Part shown: one piece after another, positions 59,101-64,000 of the stretch
Position numbering within the stretch: the first letter of the stretch is position 1
How the letters are laid out: the number at the start of each line of letters is the position of its first letter
Source of the DNA: Pelodera strongyloides
Lineage: Eukaryota; Nematoda; Chromadorea; Rhabditida; Rhabditidae
Length of the DNA: 64,000 nucleotides
Reading direction: 5' to 3'
NCBI GenBank assembly: GCA_036852015.1
Contig: JAANDG010000055.1
Coordinates: 1-64,000 of the forward strand
Notes under the pieces: generated by a model
Told to the model about the DNA's origin: nothing
What the model saw: the letters and a program-made list of their open reading frames with translations, nothing else
The model's database searches: none
Made by a program: the position numbers and the translations under genes

Positions 59101-62100
59101 CCAACTGAAGAATCCGATTATGTGAAAGCAGTATGCCTCAACAGATCATACGGCTGCAAATATTTATTTATTTCCCATACATGTGCGCCAGAATACCGCC
59201 ATAGACGCGCCGCGTTTCTAATACATGTTCGCCGGAATAGCCATAGATGCGCCATAATAAGGCCATGGACGCGCCGCGCTGCTAATACCTGTGCGCCAGA
59301 ATATCGCCATGGGTGCGCCGTAAGTCACGCTGTAGATTAGAGAACATACGACGGCTACTACATTTATCTCCCTTCACCTTCTACATCTTGTCGTACTGTT
59401 CCTACTAGAGAACTAGAAAAGTTGGGAAAGCCAAAACTAGTGAGAAAATAGACTGTGGAAAAAATACAATATTACAGCTTACCTATCTAAGCGACTGCGT
59501 ATAAGAAGTATATAAATGGCCAGATAGCACATTTTTCTGATATTTATACCCAATCAAAGGAAAAAGATAATGAATACTCGTTTTTCTGATTTATTATTAA
59601 ACTGGCTTGCAAATACGCTTCAGTACAATGTGATATAGTGCCGATTTTTAAAAAAGATCGGAAAAAATAGCCAATTTCACTTATTAGGCCGTATTCTCGG
59701 GTCGACGGAAACGTTCCATTTGGGAAATCCTTTGTATGCAAATTTCTCGACTATCTAGACTAGCTGGACCAAAAATTTGCATACGAATGAGCTCCCAAAC
59801 GGAACGTTTCCGTCGACCCGAGAATACGGGCTATTATTGGAGTGTAAAATTTTAAAACTAGTAACATTGGCCCGTATTCTCGGGTCGATGGAAACGTTCC
59901 GTTTGGGAAATCCTGTGTATGCAAATTTCTCGACTATCTAGACTAGCTGGAGGAAAAATTTGCATACGAATGAGCTCCCAAACGGAACATTCCCGTCGAC
60001 CCGAGAATACGGGCTAATCTCTTGCCTTTACGATTTACTTCCTATTCTGATAGAGATAAAAAAATTTTTTAATTATTTTATTGGTGTTGTTGTATTTTAG
60101 TAAGGGTACCAAAATATAAATACAAGTTAAAAGCAAAATCATTTACAAAAATTTGTAGAAAGATCACCCGAGCATATTTGATACACGCCGGCACTAGCAA
60201 TGTAAATGGAATACATTTCAAACAAAAAAAGGCGATACTATAAAAGGTTAATATTGAATAGCTAGGATACCGCGTGTTTATATAGTAAGGCAGTATGTAA
60301 CAAAAATCATAGTTTTTTACGTGGGCCTGAGCATCAAGGTTAATAACGAGAAACGTCTAAATGAGAAGATATCTATGGTCACTTATGTCATGGATGGTGG
60401 ACTACGTAAGTCTTAAAGCGTAACTTCGGAGATCGATTCATGGCTCAAAGAGCAGGCAAGTACTATCACCGGCGGTAAGTTGACAGTAACGGGCTGCTAC
60501 GAGCCGGAAGCTGATGGTGGTCTTCGAGCAGAGAACGCTCACCTAAAATTAGAATATACCAGTTTGCAATTTCAGGGCCTTTATTATGTAGAAACATAAA
60601 GTGAAAGGAAACAAGACTTTCGAATATAGATCTCCCTGTGATGGAGTGAAATAATATAAGAGAATGCTTGCTGAATTTCCTTCCACAAACAAAACATCCA
60701 GAGGCCATATTCACCACTCCAATTCCCTCGTGTCCCTGGGGACATAAAATAGTATTCTAATGTTAGACACGGAGAGAAAAAGACGGGGAATTCCCCATGG
60801 GGAATTGAGTGGTGAATATGGCCTCTGGTACTCTGAATCAATCAAGCTCGGCGAAAAAAGATCGTCGGAGAAAATCGATTATTGGAACTCACCCGCTGTA
60901 GTGCATCCTCCCCAAGACTTAGTGAGATCCTCTTTTTCGATTCATTCGCGTCACTGATTTTCATTTCCTGAAAAGTTTTCACAGGAATTATTCTCTAAAT
61001 CTATACTTTGGCATGTTGGTCCCTTGTTAGTATGATGGTGTCTTCACTGCACCACATCTTAGGGTACCTTTTGGCTTTCGAGTTGCTAGATGTTATTTTA
61101 AGAGCTTGTTAATGTGAACTTTTCGACGCGGTGAACCAATAAACTATTACTAATGGCATATAACTTCATTTACGGCGACCTGAGCCTCGTGCAGAAACAT
61201 TTCGACGCCAACATCCTAATAATAAGTCATGTCATAAGGCTCTAGAGTTTGGAGCCGAATAATAAACCATAAGGACACTTGCCCCACCTTTAATAACAGA
61301 TGCATCCATTCATCGCTATTGCATTTTGTGGGGTCGAATGTATGAGATTCGGATCCGAAAAGCACCGATGACTTGTAACCGGATGGAGCAACTGGAACAT
61401 GGAATAATACTTAGATAACTTACGCCTTAACTTACGCCTTACAAATACACTAATGCTTAGAATAGTGAACTATGACTGCAATAGTCTAGTCTATCATAAT
61501 AACGAAAAACTAGAGAAATTATCGTATTATAATCGTATTTTCGGTTCACGAACATTGGAAATGAAATGGGTGAACCCATTTGGTGACGGTTCATTGGTTT
61601 ATTCATGTGCCAGCATATTTAATGACCTCTTCGTGACCGTGCGGTGACCAAGTTTCATCGAAAACCGTCATCAATTGGTCACCAAATGGTCACGAGCCAG
61701 GCAAGATGTGGTTTCGGCAATTATTTAGTTTTCCTGTGGATAATTCATGTACCAGAAACACGAGCCATGGCTACTTTTCGCTAACTAGCAAAGCACATTG
61801 AATGTTCACTAAAATAAAACAGTGAAACATAGTACTATTCGGATTCTGCGTTGTCGGTTCCGATACAACCACTGTCCTCTGCGTGGTTGGAGTGAGTGAG
61901 ACGGCCGTCGACGTCACCACCAGTTCCTCTGCAGGAGTCCGTTCGGGAACACTGACGTCGGCGACGATCGAATCGAAACCCGGAATTGACTGAAGAGATT
62001 TCAAAAACGTTTTCTTTCACTTTTCAAAACGTCTCAAACGAGAATCTTTCAAAAACTGGCCATTATTTTGCTTTAACAAATTTATACTGAAGAACACGTA

Positions 62101-63896
62101 TTATCTCTCTATTTCGCTCTCCGTTTCTCTCACGCTCTATTCTCTCTCTCAGTTGCTCTCTCTCTCGTTTCGTTCTTTTCGTTCATTTGTTTCCGTCTCC
62201 TCTCTTTCTCTGTCACGCACTCCCTCCCTCTCTCTCTCTTCTCTGTTTTCCTCTCTTTCTCAGTCTCTCTTCATATTCTTCTGATTCTTACCTGACTATT
62301 CTGTGCAGATTCCTCTCCTTCATTCCCATCATCCGTACTGATCACTGGAGATAATTGGGGCTGGAATTTCTGTTCAACAAAAAAATCTTTAAAGCGGTGT
62401 GACACGTGCTTTTCAAAAACCAGTACCCGAAATTTGTGTACATAAACATGGAAATGTATATTTCCACGCACATGTTCGATATGTTTAATAGACTCATGTT
62501 TCAAAAGTTACACAAATAATAAACAGGAAAACTTCGGGAATAAATAAATGAAAGGTAAGTTAAATAAATAAATTAATAATAAACTGCCTCCTTTACTCCT
62601 CCATCTTCTTCGTTAATCGGAACTTCTGCAGAATATTCGATGTACTCGTACTCAACTCCTGTTGTTGTGGTGGACGATTGAGATGTTGTTGCGCTCAAAT
62701 CAACAGTTCCCTTGAATTTACTTGGCGAATACTTGGCGAAATTGGCCTAACAACCACCCTAGCAAATTTTCTCTGGACGGAAATACCCTGCCAACAACGT
62801 AAGCTCTAAGACTACAGCTTCCTTCAAGATACCTGGTGGACGTTGGCAGTGTAGTAGTTACGGTACTCGACACTGTCGTAACAGGTGCTGTGGTACTCGT
62901 CGGCGGTGAGGTTGTAGTTCCTTCCGTTACCGATTGGCTCACCGAAGGAGCAGCTTCTATTGTATCAGCTCTTGATGTGTTGCGCTGCATCTCTACTGCT
63001 GCAGAGGGCAGTAATGTTGTTGTTAGGTTTGATTTCTGCCGTTTCGAATAAAAACGACCTCCAGAGGGGGCTGCGGTCTGCAACAACAAACATTAGGGGA
63101 CAAGTGTCTATGCTTTATTGAAAAACACCAATGATATAAACCCTAGAGCACCCTACCATAAGTACCACGAAGGTATTTTACTTTGCAAAAACGAACTCGC
63201 CTCATAATGAGTAGACATACAGCTGCCCTGAACCCAACTTGCCTAGAAACATAGATACCCTAGGTTGCTGTTTTAAAGTGTGAAAACTGCACTCCCTAGC
63301 GCATCTGAGCACGGCGTGCAAGCGCTTACGGCGCTCAACTTGCACGCCAGAACCCAACGGCGCGTTCCTTTTTTCCAGGCAGCATGCACGCCATTACCTT
63401 GCCGCTTGCACGCCAATGCTTTATGTTCACCGATGCACTTACCGCTGCTCCAACGGTCCTCCATTCCTTCGCCTCATCCTTCTCTCTTATTTTTCCGACA
63501 TTCGTAGCTATTGTTGCCGCTTCTACTTCGTACTGGTTCTTTTCCTGAAATGAATTTCAGTCTTACACGTTTTCAGGTTACAGGTATCAGGTTTTTTTAG
63601 TTAATAGATTAGAAGCTCATAGATACTGCCGAAATACCGCTTAGTGAACATCTCTCGTCGGTACTGTGCGACACCCTGATTATATTTGGAATATATTGAC
63701 TTCGCTGTATGGCCTGGGATGACTCAGTGGAACGTGAGCCGCCGAACGAGACTGAATGAGTGTAACGCGCATTATACAAACATACAGACAAACAATGAAT
63801 AAATAAGCAAAGAAAGTTTAAAAGCCTCACGTCTTCATAGTCGTTGTCAAAGTCGAAAGATTCGACTAGAACTGTTCGTTCTCCTTTGGTGATATC
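56142..63896 (-). CDS. 3' part of an unknown Thr/Ser- and Lys/Glu-rich protein gene
   Basis: Exons on the minus strand, upstream to downstream: 63831-63896, 63443-63544, 62787-63077, 62597-62746, 62292-62369, 61810-61989 (end uncertain), 61180-61215, 60893-60967, 58187-58303, 57771-57881, 57371-57502, 56142-56258. Every exon is a multiple of three with phase-0 borders and no stop, ending at TAA 56142-56144. Pieces: TVLVESFDFDNDYED; EEGTT-like Thr/Ser/Pro-rich mucin-like stretch (SPPTSTTAPVTTVSSTVTTT); GVEYEYIEYSAEVPINEEDG; then Lys/Ser/Glu-rich exons (QTKSKENASQKASMKSGKK) and a charged tail (KQESSKEKKSAEK). No domain, TM or signal recognised in this part. The 5' end is beyond the right edge, and more exons may be hidden near 60466-60540. 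Mostly disordered by composition. Confidence 0.6.
56298..56394. repeat. (GA)n microsatellite
   Basis: GAGAGA runs with AAAG and TAG interruptions, 40 bp upstream (minus strand sense) of the terminal exon of the Thr/Ser-rich gene. Confidence 0.92.
56498..56859. mobile_element. TTAAAGCG-terminal MITE with unique interior (family B)
   Basis: TTAAAGCGAATGTCAAGCC on the left and GGCTTGACATTCCCTTTAAA on the right. The interior has two diverged copies of a TTTCTCTCGCGCC...TTTTCTTTGCTG block. Its right TTTAAA (56854-56859) is shared with the next element. Confidence 0.8.
56854..57272. mobile_element. Long foldback, ~419 bp, TTTAAAGGGTCAGG ends (family F)
   Basis: Arms of ~190 bp pair nearly perfectly, for example GGGTCAGGCCCATTTCAAAT with ATTTGAAATGGGCCTGACCC and GTCATACCCAACTATCTATC with a near-complement at 57116. 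Begins within the TTTAAA that ends the previous element. Located in an intron of the minus-strand gene. Confidence 0.95.
57506..57597. repeat. Pentamer CGGTA/TACCG self-complementary array
   Basis: GGTACGGTATGGTACGGTAC and similar words for ~90 bp, with units in both orientations so it can fold on itself. It starts 4 bp beyond the acceptor of the minus-strand exon at 57371-57502. Confidence 0.9.
58424..58568. repeat. Two GC-rich direct repeats
   Basis: CCTATGGCGCACCTTCTTAC...TTAGGTTTT.CCGCCGCCACTAATT occurs twice, ~83 bp apart. Belongs to the GGCGCACC-rich islands. Confidence 0.85.
58800..58875 (+). mobile_element. tRNA-like pol III relic
   Basis: A-box-like TAGTGTACTGG (58805-58815) and B-box-like GGGTTCGAAGCC (58847-58858) are spaced as in tRNAs and SINE heads. 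No complete cloverleaf was found, so a SINE head or tRNA pseudogene is more likely than a functional tRNA. Confidence 0.4.
59180..59335. repeat. Three diverged ~45-bp GC-rich repeats
   Basis: AATAC-type lead followed by TGCGCCAGAATA.CGCCATAGACGCGCCGCG, about three times. Another GGCGCA-rich island. Confidence 0.7.
59687..59831. mobile_element. GGCCGTATTC foldback (family C, copy 3)
   Basis: GGCCGTATTCTCGGGTCGAC at the left, GTCGACCCGAGAATACGGGC at the right, arms ~60 bp with GGAAACGTTCC words and ATGCAAATTT / AAATTTGCAT pairing. Confidence 0.93.
59869..60014. mobile_element. GGCCGTATTC foldback (family C, copy 4)
   Basis: About 95% identical to the previous element and in the same orientation, 37 bp away. 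Same octamer-containing arms. Confidence 0.93.
60701..60825. mobile_element. GAGGCCATATTCACCA foldback (family C, copy 5)
   Basis: GAGGCCATATTCACCACTCC and its complement around GAGTGGTGAATATGGCCTC, with inner AATTCCC / GGGGAATT pairing. Closest to the copy at 8608. It lies 67 bp from the exon 60893-60967. Confidence 0.88.
61558..61705. mobile_element. Family D foldback (copy 3)
   Basis: TGAACCCATTTGGTGACGGTT on the left and TCAATTGGTCACCAAATGGTCACG on the right. Related to 20812-20960. Confidence 0.55.
62105..62275. repeat. CT-rich tract in an intron
   Basis: CTCTCT runs mixed with TTTCGTTC, between exons of the minus-strand gene; on the coding strand it is purine-rich. Confidence 0.9.
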
Positions 63897-64000
63897 CTCT
63901 ATTGCATGTTGTGGCGGGCGGAGTGATTCGTGTATAAAATATTAAATTATTATTTATGGATGTTCATATTTTTGTTTATTTATTAAATAACACCCAGGTG

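Noticed and set aside
60466..60545. Extra or terminal exon of the minus-strand Thr/Ser-rich gene (LLEDHHQLPARSSPLLSTYRR)
   Set aside because: It has an acceptor, but the phase fits only with a weak alternative and it would end the protein before the downstream phase-0 exons; left out of the model.
1..64000. CRISPR arrays, operons, bacterial promoters
   Set aside because: The window is intron-containing animal-type DNA; the repeats have no CRISPR spacing and no bacterial gene was found.

Overview
This is eukaryotic DNA. All recognisable genes are split into short exons (about 20-290 bp) bounded by GT/AG introns, and open reading frames stay open exactly between those borders. The gene set (a Notch ligand of the DSL/Delta type, a G-protein alpha subunit, a cysteine string protein, a Rap/Ras GTPase and NADK2) points to an animal. 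The AT-rich intergenic DNA, compact introns, very short Delta and divergent G-alpha suggest an early-branching invertebrate such as a sponge; that placement is inference, not proof.

Layout. 1-2.8 kb: a satellite of ten ~276-bp units with promoter-like motifs. 2.8-8.3 kb: no firm gene, several foldback elements including a Tourist-like MITE that holds a LINE fragment. 8.3-11.9 kb (+): DNAJC5-like cysteine string protein. 14.6-15.5 kb (+): a 94-residue single-pass membrane protein, convergent with 15.9-17.7 kb (-): a 213-residue Rap-like GTPase; the two share a palindromic poly(A) signal. 17.7-24.8 kb: repeats, a SINE, MITEs. 24.8-29.1 kb (+): a G-alpha that has lost both GTP-hydrolysis residues. 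29-35.9 kb: microsatellite and a 1.2-kb tandem duplication. 35.9-41.5 kb (+): a Delta-like ligand with signal peptide, MNNL-like and DSL domains, TM segment and PDZ-type tail. 41.5-50 kb: MITEs and microsatellites. 50.0-54.5 kb (+): NADK2. 56.1-63.9 kb (-): the 3' part of an unknown Thr/Ser-rich gene whose modelled introns are all phase 0, running off the right edge.

The genes do not form a pathway cluster; they are independent animal genes (signalling: G-alpha, Rap-like, Delta; exocytosis: CSP; NADP supply: NADK2). The dominant theme of the non-coding DNA is foldback/MITE families, many with TTTAAAG termini and several carrying a POU-type octamer (ATTTGCAT), often sitting in introns right next to splice acceptors. 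Coordinates of exons were worked out by hand from splice consensus, reading frame and family similarity; totals close in frame for Rap-like, G-alpha, Delta and NADK2.
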